Positions 7,927 through 16,870 of a DNA stretch of 64,000 nt are shown one piece after another. A program made the position numbers and the translations under genes. The notes under the pieces are model-generated. The model was not told the DNA's origin. It searched no databases and was given only the letters and a program-made list of their open reading frames with translations. Positions within the stretch are counted from its first letter, which is position 1, and every line of letters begins with the position of its first letter. This DNA comes from Flavobacterium sp. 90 (GTDB lineage: Bacteria > Bacteroidota > Bacteroidia > Flavobacteriales > Flavobacteriaceae): positions 6,448,001 through 6,512,000 of the forward strand of contig NZ_SMGE01000001.1 in the NCBI RefSeq assembly GCF_004339525.1. Reading direction: 5' to 3'.

Positions 7927-10900
7927 ATGATGATGAAAAATTTTATATTCAAATTATTCCTATTCGGAATGATTATGCTGGGCGGCATTATACAGGCTCA
8001 AACTATTAAAGGTACAGTCTCGGATGTCGACGGATCGATGCCTCAGGTAAACGTAAACGAAAAAGGAACTTCAAACTACGCGACAACTGATTTGGACGGT
8101 AATTATACCATTAAAACTACAAGCGCAAATACTGTATTAATTTTCAGTTATATAGGATACCAAACTCAGGAAGTATCAGTAGCTGGCAAAACAGAAGTAA
8201 ACGTTACTCTTACAACAGATACAAACACTTTAAACGAAGTTGTTATCGTAGGATATACAAGCGAAAAAAAATCTGCAATAACAGGTGCCGTTGCCACAGT
8301 AGATATGGCGGAATTATCTAAAACAAAAGTAGCCGATGTTGGTCAGGCGCTTCAAGGACAAGTTGCCGGTGTTTCGGTTTCGGCAAATACAGGCGCTCCT
8401 GGAGATGGACTTAAAATACGTATTAGAGGTGAAGGAACGCTGGGAAATAATGAAGTCTTATATGTTGTAGATGGTGTTGCCACACGCGATATTTCTTTCT
8501 TGAATATGTCTGATGTAAAATCAATGACCGTTTTAAAAGATGCTGCTGCAACGGCTATTTATGGTTCAAGAGCTGCAGGAGGTGTTGTTATTCTAACTAC
8601 CAAAAGCGGTATAAAAGGAAGATCCAATATTGATGTCGAGTATTATTCCGGAACCAGTTTTGCCACAAATTTACCTAAAATGCTAAATGCAAATCAATAT
8701 CTAACCGTAATGGATCAGGCTTGGCATAACTCTAACAATAATCCTGCAAATGCGCCAAGTCCTTATAGTATTGATAGAGCTAACGGAAAAGTTAACGGAA
8801 TACCTCTATCAGACACAAATTGGTTAAAACAATTATTTGGAGCAGGAAAAACAGACAATGTACAGCTTTCGTTTAGTGGAGGTTCAGAAAAAACACAATA
8901 CTTAATATCTGGTGGTTATTTTGGACAAAACGGTATTGTTGTTGGAGATAAAGACACTTATCAACGTATTAATTTTAGAGCAAATATTAATACGGAAGTT
9001 ACGGATCGTTTTAAAGTTGGAACAAACTTTCAAATTACAAGCAGCAAACAAGATAAAATGTCTTCAAGCGGAGATGCTCCGGGAGTCATTAGACACGCTT
9101 TATTACGTCCTTCTGTATTGGGAGTTTATAAAGATGTAAATGATCCAACCTATAAAGCAAATAATCCTTATACCGATCTTCCATTCTACTTAAACAACAA
9201 TCCTAATGGAGGTTGGAGTCGTAATTATGAACTAACCTCAAATCCAATTGCAATAGTTAATTATACAGATGATGTAAGATCTCTATTTAAAACGTTTGGA
9301 AATGTATATGGAGAATATACTTTCTTAGCTGATAAATCATTAAAATTCAGAAGTAATTTTGGAGCAGAAATCGCTTTTGACCACAATAAAGCTTTTGGAC
9401 AAAATTATGGCGATGATAGTGACAATGATCCAAACGAATTATATCCGGGGCAAGGCAGACAAAACAGACCTTCAAACTTAAACGAAAACCGCGGAGAAGC
9501 AACAACTTTTACTTTTACAAATACGTTAAACTACACTAAAACTCTTGCAGAGAAACATAGCATTAATGCATTATTAGGAGAGGAAACTGTTAATTTCAAT
9601 CAATCTGCTGTAGGCGGAAGCAGAACAAATTATAATAATACATCGGATCCTTTCCGTTATCTTGATTACGGAAGCGATACTGATAAAAACAGTTCGGGAT
9701 CTGCTCAAATGTGGAATCTTATTTCCTTTTTTGGTTCTGCCAATTACGGATATGACAATAAATATTATGTTTCAGGAACTGTAAGAGCTGATGGTTCTTC
9801 TCGTTTTGGACCAAATAACAAATGGGGATTTTTTCCTTCGGTTTCTGGAGGCTGGTTAATGTCCAGAGAAAAATTCATGGAAAGTACAAAATGGATTTCT
9901 AACTTAAAATGGAGAGCCAGTTGGGGACAATCCGGTAATCAGGAAATCCCTAATAATGCCTATGAAACTCTTGTTACTGAAACTGGAGGGATCATTAAAG
10001 TAATTCGTTATGGTAATCCCGATTTAAAATGGGAAACTACTACGCAAACAAACTTTGGTCTTGATTTAGGTGTTTTCGAAAATAAACTGACTTTCACTGT
10101 TGATTATTTTGATAAAACTACCAATGATATTTTGTTAGCAGTAGGATTACCATCAGCAACTGTTGGTCAAATCAATAAAACGTATGTTAATGCCGGAATT
10201 GTTAGCAACAAAGGATTTGAGTTTGGAGCTAATTTTCAAAACAATGATCACGAATTTAAATACGGAATCAGCGGAAATATTGCGACTCTAAAAAATAATG
10301 TTGAAAAACTACAGCAATATGTTACCGAGATTACAGATGATAAAACACATACTAAAACAGTTGTTGGACAACCTATAAGCTCTTATTACGGACTTAAATT
10401 TGATGGTATTTATCAAAATCAGGCTGAAATAAATTCTACTCTGTACTCCAATACAAACGGAGTAAAGCCAGGAGATATCAAATTTAAAGACCTTAATGGA
10501 GACGGACAAATCGACGCCAATGACAGAGCTTTTATAGGAAGTCCAATTCCAAAAATAACTTACGGATTCTCATTTAACGCAGAATATAAAAGATTTGATA
10601 TGTCCTTACTTTTTCAAGGAGTTTCGGGTGTAGATAGATACAATGATTTAAAACAAATTTTAGATTATGACAGCCGTCCTTTTAATTCAACAACTGCAGT
10701 ATTAAATGCCTGGAATGGAGAAGGCACAAGTAATACAACGCCGCGAAATACAATGAATGATAATGGCGGAAGTCAAATTTCGAGCGTGTTTGTTGAAGAT
10801 GCATCTTATTTAAGATTAAAAAATCTTGAAATCGGATACACATTAGACCCTAAGATAATTGGCGACAGATATTTAAGATTATATATCTCCGGTCAAAACC

Positions 10901-11013
10901 TATTGACTTTTACAAAATATACAGGTTTAGATCCGGAATCAACCTCTTTAATAGATCAGGGAACTTACCCACAATCTACTTCAATACTAATGGGTTTAAA
11001 ATTTAAAATCTAA
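7927..11013 (+). CDS. SusC/RagA-type TonB-dependent outer-membrane glycan transporter
   Basis: A 1028-residue outer-membrane receptor that imports oligosaccharides using TonB energy together with its SusD partner. It has a signal peptide (cleavage near the AQ at residues 24-25), a carboxypeptidase-regulatory-like beta domain (about 26-105, ending with the GYxTQEVxV type strand), a plug domain (about 110-230, with the SRAAGGVVILTTKSG end), and a long beta-barrel ending in the hydrophobic strand SILMGLKFKI. It opens with three consecutive ATG codons; the third may be the real start. susD follows 10 bp later. The substrate cannot be read from the sequence; the GH13 and GH130 neighbours suggest a glucose- or mannose-containing glycan. 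Confidence 0.95.
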   Translation: MMMKNFIFKLFLFGMIMLGGIIQAQTIKGTVSDVDGSMPQVNVNEKGTSNYATTDLDGNYTIKTTSANTVLIFSYIGYQTQEVSVAGKTEVNVTLTTDTNTLNEVVIVGYTSEKKSAITGAVATVDMAELSKTKVADVGQALQGQVAGVSVSANTGAPGDGLKIRIRGEGTLGNNEVLYVVDGVATRDISFLNMSDVKSMTVLKDAAATAIYGSRAAGGVVILTTKSGIKGRSNIDVEYYSGTSFATNLPKMLNANQYLTVMDQAWHNSNNNPANAPSPYSIDRANGKVNGIPLSDTNWLKQLFGAGKTDNVQLSFSGGSEKTQYLISGGYFGQNGIVVGDKDTYQRINFRANINTEVTDRFKVGTNFQITSSKQDKMSSSGDAPGVIRHALLRPSVLGVYKDVNDPTYKANNPYTDLPFYLNNNPNGGWSRNYELTSNPIAIVNYTDDVRSLFKTFGNVYGEYTFLADKSLKFRSNFGAEIAFDHNKAFGQNYGDDSDNDPNELYPGQGRQNRPSNLNENRGEATTFTFTNTLNYTKTLAEKHSINALLGEETVNFNQSAVGGSRTNYNNTSDPFRYLDYGSDTDKNSSGSAQMWNLISFFGSANYGYDNKYYVSGTVRADGSSRFGPNNKWGFFPSVSGGWLMSREKFMESTKWISNLKWRASWGQSGNQEIPNNAYETLVTETGGIIKVIRYGNPDLKWETTTQTNFGLDLGVFENKLTFTVDYFDKTTNDILLAVGLPSATVGQINKTYVNAGIVSNKGFEFGANFQNNDHEFKYGISGNIATLKNNVEKLQQYVTEITDDKTHTKTVVGQPISSYYGLKFDGIYQNQAEINSTLYSNTNGVKPGDIKFKDLNGDGQIDANDRAFIGSPIPKITYGFSFNAEYKRFDMSLLFQGVSGVDRYNDLKQILDYDSRPFNSTTAVLNAWNGEGTSNTTPRNTMNDNGGSQISSVFVEDASYLRLKNLEIGYTLDPKIIGDRYLRLYISGQNLLTFTKYTGLDPESTSLIDQGTYPQSTSILMGLKFKI

Positions 11014-11023
11014 TCAACTAACC

Positions 11024-12574
11024 ATGAAAAACATATATATAACAGCGATTATGATTTCGCTACTAACATTCACAAGTTGTCAGGATGAACTAACGACAGA
11101 TCCTGTAGGCGGACAGACTTTTGAACAGGCAAATTCTAAACCAACATTAAAATCTATAGAAACATCTGTAACTTCATCTTACGATATGTTATCCAATAAG
11201 TTAAATCAATTGGCAAATTGGGACTGGAATGCAGGTTTAGTATTTCAAAATGATATTATAATAGAAGATATTGCATCTGATGATATGGAAAAAAAATGGT
11301 CTCCTGATGGAGATCAGCCATGGATGGATGAAATCAATAATTTTACTTTTACTTCTACAAACGGAGGTCCAAACGGATTATGGAAATACAATTATGAAGG
11401 CATAATAAGAACAAACATAGCTTTAGGTTTTCTATTAAACCCGGATATTGAATCTATTACAGGAATAACTACGGAAAGAAAAAATCAATTACTAGGTGAA
11501 ACTTATTTTTTACGTTCTTATTATTATTTTTCACTGGTAACAAATTTTGGTGATGTTCCTTTAATTCTGTCTTCAATAAAAACATATCAGGAAGCTTTTG
11601 ACAAAGCCGTAAGAGCTCCTAAAGAAGAAATATGGAAACAAATTAAAACCGACTTGGAAACGGCAAAAACATTGCTGCCAAACTCAAAATATTCATCGGA
11701 TAAAGAACCTTGGAGAGTTTCAAAAGGAGCTGTTATTGCACTTCTTGCAAAAACTGCTTTGTACAACAAAGATTGGGCAAGTGTAATATCATCAGTATCA
11801 GAATTGCAAACAACTGGTTTTTATAATTTAGATACCAATTATTTTGATAACTTTAGTATGAACACTGAATATACAGATGACGAAGTTATTTTTTCTTACA
11901 ACCACGTTAAACAAGCTGATCCAAGACGAGGAAATGGAATTTGTGCACCTCTTGGATGGGGATTTTTTGCACCAAGTACTGATTTTTTAGCATCATTTGA
12001 ACCAAATGATCCAAGAAAATTATATACCGTAAATGTCCCGGAACAATGGGTTAATAAACTTTTAGGAACTACAAATGGAGGAAATAAAGGCGATGATGAT
12101 GCACCAAACAATAAAGTATTGATTCGTTATGCCGACGTTTTACTTTGGAAAGCAGAAGCACTTAATGAAACGGACAATTATTCAGAGGCAATTAGCCTTA
12201 TAAATCAAGTTAGAACTAGAGCCAGAAATACAGTAACAACCGTTACGATTAAAAGTCAAGATCCTAACTTTCCAGACGATCCGACCAAAATAATTTCGGT
12301 TACTTCTGTTGGACCACCACCTCCTGCCGGAACATTGCCGGACAGACCAATTTCTGGAGATAAAGCTGTTGTAAAAGGATGGTTAATCTCTGAAAGAAGA
12401 GCCGAACTTGGTTTTGAAAGCCATAGAATGGGCGATCTTAAAAGATGGGGAATTGCGAAACAAGTAATGACTGCTCATGGAAAAAATTTCCAGGACAAAC
12501 ATATGCTATATCCAATTCCGCAATCAGAAATAGATGCTTCTGCGGGGCTTTTAACTCAAAACCCCGGATATTAA
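11024..12574 (+). CDS. SusD/RagB-family glycan-binding surface lipoprotein
   Basis: The 516-residue lid and binding partner of the preceding SusC transporter. It has a lipoprotein signal peptide with C19 (FTSC), followed by QDE, acidic residues at +2 and +3 as expected for export to the cell surface in Bacteroidetes. Typical SusD features follow: a helical TPR-like body, RSYYYF near residue 165, and a C-terminal section with ISERRAELGFESHRMGDLKRWG and YPIPQSEID. Length is normal. It lies 10 bp after susC, forming the diagnostic PUL pair. Only one SusD and no SusE/SusF-like protein is seen. Confidence 0.95.
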   Translation: MKNIYITAIMISLLTFTSCQDELTTDPVGGQTFEQANSKPTLKSIETSVTSSYDMLSNKLNQLANWDWNAGLVFQNDIIIEDIASDDMEKKWSPDGDQPWMDEINNFTFTSTNGGPNGLWKYNYEGIIRTNIALGFLLNPDIESITGITTERKNQLLGETYFLRSYYYFSLVTNFGDVPLILSSIKTYQEAFDKAVRAPKEEIWKQIKTDLETAKTLLPNSKYSSDKEPWRVSKGAVIALLAKTALYNKDWASVISSVSELQTTGFYNLDTNYFDNFSMNTEYTDDEVIFSYNHVKQADPRRGNGICAPLGWGFFAPSTDFLASFEPNDPRKLYTVNVPEQWVNKLLGTTNGGNKGDDDAPNNKVLIRYADVLLWKAEALNETDNYSEAISLINQVRTRARNTVTTVTIKSQDPNFPDDPTKIISVTSVGPPPPAGTLPDRPISGDKAVVKGWLISERRAELGFESHRMGDLKRWGIAKQVMTAHGKNFQDKHMLYPIPQSEIDASAGLLTQNPGY

Positions 12575-12590
12575 TTTTTAAAATATCAGT

Positions 12591-12617
12591 CCTAACAGGT
12601 TTTAAAAACCTGTTAGG
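12591..12617. repeat. 27-bp palindromic element, copy 1
   Basis: CCTAACAGGT and ACCTGTTAGG arms enclose an A/T core, giving a hairpin in the susD-GH130 gap. The same 27 bp occurs at 16751-16777 as the exact reverse complement of this copy (four versus five T in the core), and one arm occurs at 18551-18562. It may act as an intra-operon hairpin that reduces downstream expression, but its recurrence suggests a dispersed repeat family. Confidence 0.75.
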
Positions 12618-12649
12618 TTTCGATTCATAATAATATAGAACTAAAAATC

Positions 12650-13708
12650 ATGAAAGATATAGCAAAACGTTTTACAGAAAATCCGTTATTATCACCTAAA
12701 GATATTCCTGCAAGCCGAGAAGGATTAGAAATCACCTGTTTATTGAATCCGGGTGTATTTCAATACCAAAACAAAACCTGGTTAGTCGTGCGTGTAGCAG
12801 AAAGACCTAAACAGAAAGATGATGTTATTTCTTTTCCGATATTAACAGAAACGGGGGAAATTACTATTATCGAAATTCCGAATAATGATCCTGATTTAAT
12901 TGCAACAGATGCAAGAGTAATTAATTATAAAGGAAATGATTATTTAACTACGCTATCACATTTACGTTTATTATGCAGCGAAAATGGGCGTGATTTTTAC
13001 GAACCTGAAAATTATCCATCTCTAGTTGGTGAAGGCATTTTAGAAACATTCGGGATTGAAGATTGCCGAGTTGCCTTAATCGAGGGAACGTATTATTTGA
13101 CCTTTACTTCAGTATCTGATAATGGCGTTGGTGTAGGTTTACGTACTACAACAGATTGGAAAAACTTCCAAAAACACGGTATGATATTACCAGCCCATAA
13201 TAAAGATTGCGCCCTTTTTGAAGAAAAAATAAACGGTTTATTCTATGCTTTACACCGCCCGAGTAGTGTAGATATAGGTGGAAATTATATCTGGATTGCT
13301 TCGTCTCCGGATGGTATTCATTGGGGAAATCATCATTGTATTCTTAAAACACGAAAAGGACTTTGGGACAGTAAAAGAATTGGCGCCGGAGCTGCTCCTA
13401 TAAAAACAGCTAAAGGTTGGTTAGAAATTTATCATGGTGCCAATGAAAATCATCAATATTGTTTAGGAGCATTTTTAATGGATTTAAACGATCCTACAAA
13501 AGTAATCGCAAGAACCGAAGAACCAATTATGATCCCTACAACAAGTTATGAACTAAGCGGATTTTTTGGAAACGTAGTATTTACAAATGGTCATATTATT
13601 GAACCTGATGGAGATACTGTTACAATTTATTATGGCGCTTCTGACGAATTTGTATGCGGAGCACAATTTTCGATCAAAGAGATTCTTTTACTTCTAAAAA
13701 CCAACTAA
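12650..13708 (+). CDS. Glycoside hydrolase family 130 protein (beta-mannoside phosphorylase or mannosidase)
   Basis: A 352-residue five-bladed beta-propeller enzyme of family GH130, which cleaves beta-mannosides either by phosphorolysis or hydrolysis. Family features: NPGV and VVRVAER near residues 33-52, ATDARV, GIEDCR with Asp138 as likely catalytic acid, KDCALFEE, ALHRPS, GAGAAPIKT plus GWLEIYHG, and YYGASD. The usual EDPR is EDCR here. There is no signal peptide, so it acts in the cytoplasm on imported oligosaccharide, matching the MFS permease whose ATG overlaps its stop (TAATG). Whether it is a phosphorylase or hydrolase cannot be decided from the motifs I can see. Confidence 0.85.
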   Translation: MKDIAKRFTENPLLSPKDIPASREGLEITCLLNPGVFQYQNKTWLVVRVAERPKQKDDVISFPILTETGEITIIEIPNNDPDLIATDARVINYKGNDYLTTLSHLRLLCSENGRDFYEPENYPSLVGEGILETFGIEDCRVALIEGTYYLTFTSVSDNGVGVGLRTTTDWKNFQKHGMILPAHNKDCALFEEKINGLFYALHRPSSVDIGGNYIWIASSPDGIHWGNHHCILKTRKGLWDSKRIGAGAAPIKTAKGWLEIYHGANENHQYCLGAFLMDLNDPTKVIARTEEPIMIPTTSYELSGFFGNVVFTNGHIIEPDGDTVTIYYGASDEFVCGAQFSIKEILLLLKTN

Positions 13709-14994
13709 TGTTTAAAAAACTTATATCAGAAATTGACCATTTTAAAAGCCAAACCCATAATTTTCGCATACTAATTTTCACAAATCTGGTCTATGCACTG
13801 GTATTACCTGTAATCGATATTTTTGTTGCCGCTTATATTATGAGGAATTCAAATGATACCTCAAAAGTTGTCATTTATCAATTAGCAATTTATACCGGAA
13901 TTCCGCTTACCTTTTTGTTAAATGGATTCTTATTGAAACATTTAAACATCAAAAAATTATATTCAATTGGAATGATGCTTAGTGGTGTTTCGATGATTAT
14001 CATGATGTCTTTAAAAACACTTGACCTTACCGGAATTGGTATCGCAGGTATTACTATGGGGCTTTCATTTGGTTTGTATTGGGCAAATAGAGATTATCTT
14101 GCTTTGGCAATTACAAACGATGAAAACCGAAATTATTATTACGGTTTAGAAACCTTTATTTATACCATAATCGCTATTGCTATTCCTGCAACAATTGGCT
14201 GGTTTATACAGTCAAAAACAGGCGAAGATCAAAAACATGAAGCCTACGTGATTATTACCGGAATAGTTTTTCTGATTACTATCGCCGCTTCAATAGTTTG
14301 TTACAGAGGTAAATTTGAAAATCCGACACAAAAAAAGTACATCTTTTTCAAATTTCATCCCTTATGGTATAAACTATTGTCGCTTGCTACATTCAAAGGT
14401 TTAGCCCAAGGATTTCTGGTTACGGCTCCTGCAATGCTTATTTTTAAAATATTAGGCGAAGAAGGCGATTTAGGAAAAGCACAATCTATAGGTGCCGTAC
14501 TTGCTGCCATTATTATTTATTTTATCGGACGTTTTTCAAAACCCTCAGATCGAATCAAAATTTTTTCTGCAGGACTAATTCTATTTGCTCTAGGAGCTTG
14601 CATAAACGGATTATTCTTTGATAAAACCGGCGTAATACTCTTTTTATTACTACTGCTAATCGCAAAACCTTTGATGGATTTAGCCTACTTCCCTATTCAA
14701 CTTAAAGTAATTGATATTGTTTCCCGAATCGAAAAAAGAGGCGAGTTTACATACATCCTAAATCATGAAGCTGGTTTATATGTTGGAAGACTTTTTGGAG
14801 CCGGAACTTTCCTGACTTTATACTATGCAGTTTCAGAAGATTTTGCTTTAAGATACGCCATAGGAATCATCGCGCTATTACAATTGTGCTCGATTTTTAT
14901 CAGCAAAAAAATCATAAAACAAGGACTGAAACTTTCTCCGGAAATTGAAACAAACAAAAAAGTACTAGATAAAGTAGCAGTAGATCTGCTTTAA
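13708..14994 (+). CDS. MFS-type sugar permease
   Basis: A 428-residue inner-membrane transporter with about twelve hydrophobic segments, arranged as two six-helix halves and a polar middle loop around residues 205-225. It presumably carries disaccharides released by the periplasmic enzymes to the cytoplasmic GH130 enzyme. An in-frame start 54 bp upstream exists, but the ATG overlapping the GH130 stop codon as TAATG is preferred because it removes an 18-residue polar tail and gives tight coupling. GH130-MFS gene pairs are a recurring PUL arrangement. Substrate is inferred from context only. Confidence 0.85.
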   Translation: MFKKLISEIDHFKSQTHNFRILIFTNLVYALVLPVIDIFVAAYIMRNSNDTSKVVIYQLAIYTGIPLTFLLNGFLLKHLNIKKLYSIGMMLSGVSMIIMMSLKTLDLTGIGIAGITMGLSFGLYWANRDYLALAITNDENRNYYYGLETFIYTIIAIAIPATIGWFIQSKTGEDQKHEAYVIITGIVFLITIAASIVCYRGKFENPTQKKYIFFKFHPLWYKLLSLATFKGLAQGFLVTAPAMLIFKILGEEGDLGKAQSIGAVLAAIIIYFIGRFSKPSDRIKIFSAGLILFALGACINGLFFDKTGVILFLLLLLIAKPLMDLAYFPIQLKVIDIVSRIEKRGEFTYILNHEAGLYVGRLFGAGTFLTLYYAVSEDFALRYAIGIIALLQLCSIFISKKIIKQGLKLSPEIETNKKVLDKVAVDLL

Positions 14995-15008
14995 AATAAA
15001 AACATAAT

Positions 15009-16721
15009 ATGAATACATTTATAAAAATTATTGTCTGTTGTTTGTTTACTTTAAGCCTTACAGCTCAGGTAAAACAACAAAAAATTCCTCGTGTAGATCA
15101 AATGCCCAATCTGCCACAGCCTTTAAAAATAATTGATTATAAAAAACTGGCTTTAGATTTTGATAAAACCGTTTATGATTTTAATGCCAAAGGTAAATTT
15201 TGGCCAATGGTTTGGATGGATGAAACTCAAAAAAACTTCCCGCAAAAAGTTGTAGGATTATATACGGCTGTTGCCGATGTAAGACAAGGACCTGACAAAA
15301 ACAACGGAATGTTTCATGAAGCGCTTGCAACAATGGGAGCAACTTTAGGAGCAACATTAGTTGGAATCGATAAAAACCAGCCCAACCTAAACTATGTTGG
15401 AATGCTTAAAAACTATTTCAATAAAGAAACCAACTGGAATATTATGATGAATAATACCTGTCCGGAAGTTGCACTTTTGGGTGGTGGTTACGGTCGTGAC
15501 TGGTGGTATGATGTATATCCGAATCTTTTATTTTTTGCCGTTTATGATAAGTATCCTAACGAACCCGGATTTACCGAAATAGCAAGAACTATTGCAGATA
15601 AGTTTTATGAAGCCGATGTAATTCTAAATGGCAATTATGACTATTCGTATTTTGATTATAATAAAATGACGCCAATGACAAATCATATTTGTACACAACC
15701 TGACGCAGCTGCCGGGCATGCATGGGTTTTGTATATGGCGTATAAAAAGTTTGGTGATGCTAAATATTTAAAAGGAGCAAAAAGTGCTTTGGCAGCTTTA
15801 GAATCACAATCAAAAAATCCAACTTATGAGGTTTTAATGCCTTTTGGAGCTTATTTAGCCGCCAGAATTAATGCAGAAGAAGGCACAAAATACGACACAA
15901 ACAAAATGCTCGACTGGACATTTGACGGAACACCAATTTGTCGTGAAGGTTGGGGAGCTTTAGTTGGAAACTGGAACGGATTTGATATTTCAGGTACTTT
16001 TGGGAGTACTGTAGATCATGGCGGTTACGGTTTTCTTATGAATACTTATGATGCAGCCTGGCCATTGGTACCAATGGTTAGATACGATCAATCGCATGCA
16101 ACCGCAATTGGAAAATGGATGCTAAATGCAGCAAATGCATCACGCCTTTTTTACCCGCAATACATGCCAAAAGAACATCAGACTATTCCTGAACTTGCCG
16201 AAGTTACTAAAGGAGTAATTGGTTACGAAGGTATTATCAAGCAATCAAGTTATAAAGAATATGAAAATTTAAAGGGTCCGGTGGCACAAGGTGACGGTCC
16301 CCTTTGGGTATTGGGCAAAAATCCTAAAGAATCTCAATTTAGCGTTTACGGAAGTGGTCATGTTGGTATATTTGGAAGCATTATTAAAGCAACAAATGTT
16401 ACAGGAATATTACAACTTGATTTATTAGCAACAGACTTTTTTAGTGATAAAGCTTACCCTTCATACTTATACTACAATCCATATACAGCAAGTAAAACAG
16501 TTACTATAAAAACTGAAAAAGGCAAAAAAGTCGATTTTTATAATACTGTTTCAGGAAGTTTTATTGCTCGAAATGTTACTTCGTCTGCTAAAATAAAAAT
16601 TGATCCATTAAGCTCAGCTGTAATTGTTTGTGTTCCGTCAAGCGGAAAAATAACATATGAAGGTGAAAAAATGCTGGTTGATGGAATAGTTGTGGATTAC
16701 AAATCGCAACAAAAAAAATAA
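15009..16721 (+). CDS. Unrecognised secreted protein of the PUL, possible alpha/alpha-barrel enzyme
   Basis: A 570-residue protein with a signal peptide ending near residues 18-20 (LTAQ). I do not recognise the family. The body is rich in paired helices and aromatic/Gly turns (for example FWPMVWMDE near 65, GGGYGRDWWYD near 160, CTQPDAAAGHAW near 230, VDHGGYGF near 338, AAWPLVPMVRYDQSHA near 350), a pattern seen in six-hairpin glycosidases. The last roughly 120 residues look like a beta-sandwich. It lies 14 bp after the permease and before a GH13 enzyme, so a periplasmic glycan-degrading role is likely but unproven. Conserved Asp/Glu residues in these motifs are candidates for catalysis. Confidence 0.7.
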   Translation: MNTFIKIIVCCLFTLSLTAQVKQQKIPRVDQMPNLPQPLKIIDYKKLALDFDKTVYDFNAKGKFWPMVWMDETQKNFPQKVVGLYTAVADVRQGPDKNNGMFHEALATMGATLGATLVGIDKNQPNLNYVGMLKNYFNKETNWNIMMNNTCPEVALLGGGYGRDWWYDVYPNLLFFAVYDKYPNEPGFTEIARTIADKFYEADVILNGNYDYSYFDYNKMTPMTNHICTQPDAAAGHAWVLYMAYKKFGDAKYLKGAKSALAALESQSKNPTYEVLMPFGAYLAARINAEEGTKYDTNKMLDWTFDGTPICREGWGALVGNWNGFDISGTFGSTVDHGGYGFLMNTYDAAWPLVPMVRYDQSHATAIGKWMLNAANASRLFYPQYMPKEHQTIPELAEVTKGVIGYEGIIKQSSYKEYENLKGPVAQGDGPLWVLGKNPKESQFSVYGSGHVGIFGSIIKATNVTGILQLDLLATDFFSDKAYPSYLYYNPYTASKTVTIKTEKGKKVDFYNTVSGSFIARNVTSSAKIKIDPLSSAVIVCVPSSGKITYEGEKMLVDGIVVDYKSQQKK

Positions 16722-16750
16722 AATCAACTTGCTGGATTTAGTATTAATAT

Positions 16751-16777
16751 CCTAACAGGTTTTTAAAACCTGTTAGG
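16751..16777. repeat. 27-bp palindromic element, copy 2
   Basis: Exact reverse complement of the element at 12591-12617. It sits 30 bp after the stop of the unrecognised secreted protein and 94 bp before the GH13 start. It can fold as a stem of about 12 bp and could attenuate transcription between the two genes. Confidence 0.75.
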
Positions 16778-16870
16778 TATTTTGCTCATTTAGAAATACA
16801 ATTATCTATTTCAAAACAATGTATTTACTTTTTTCACGAATTACACAACGAGTTTATAGTCTCAAATTTT

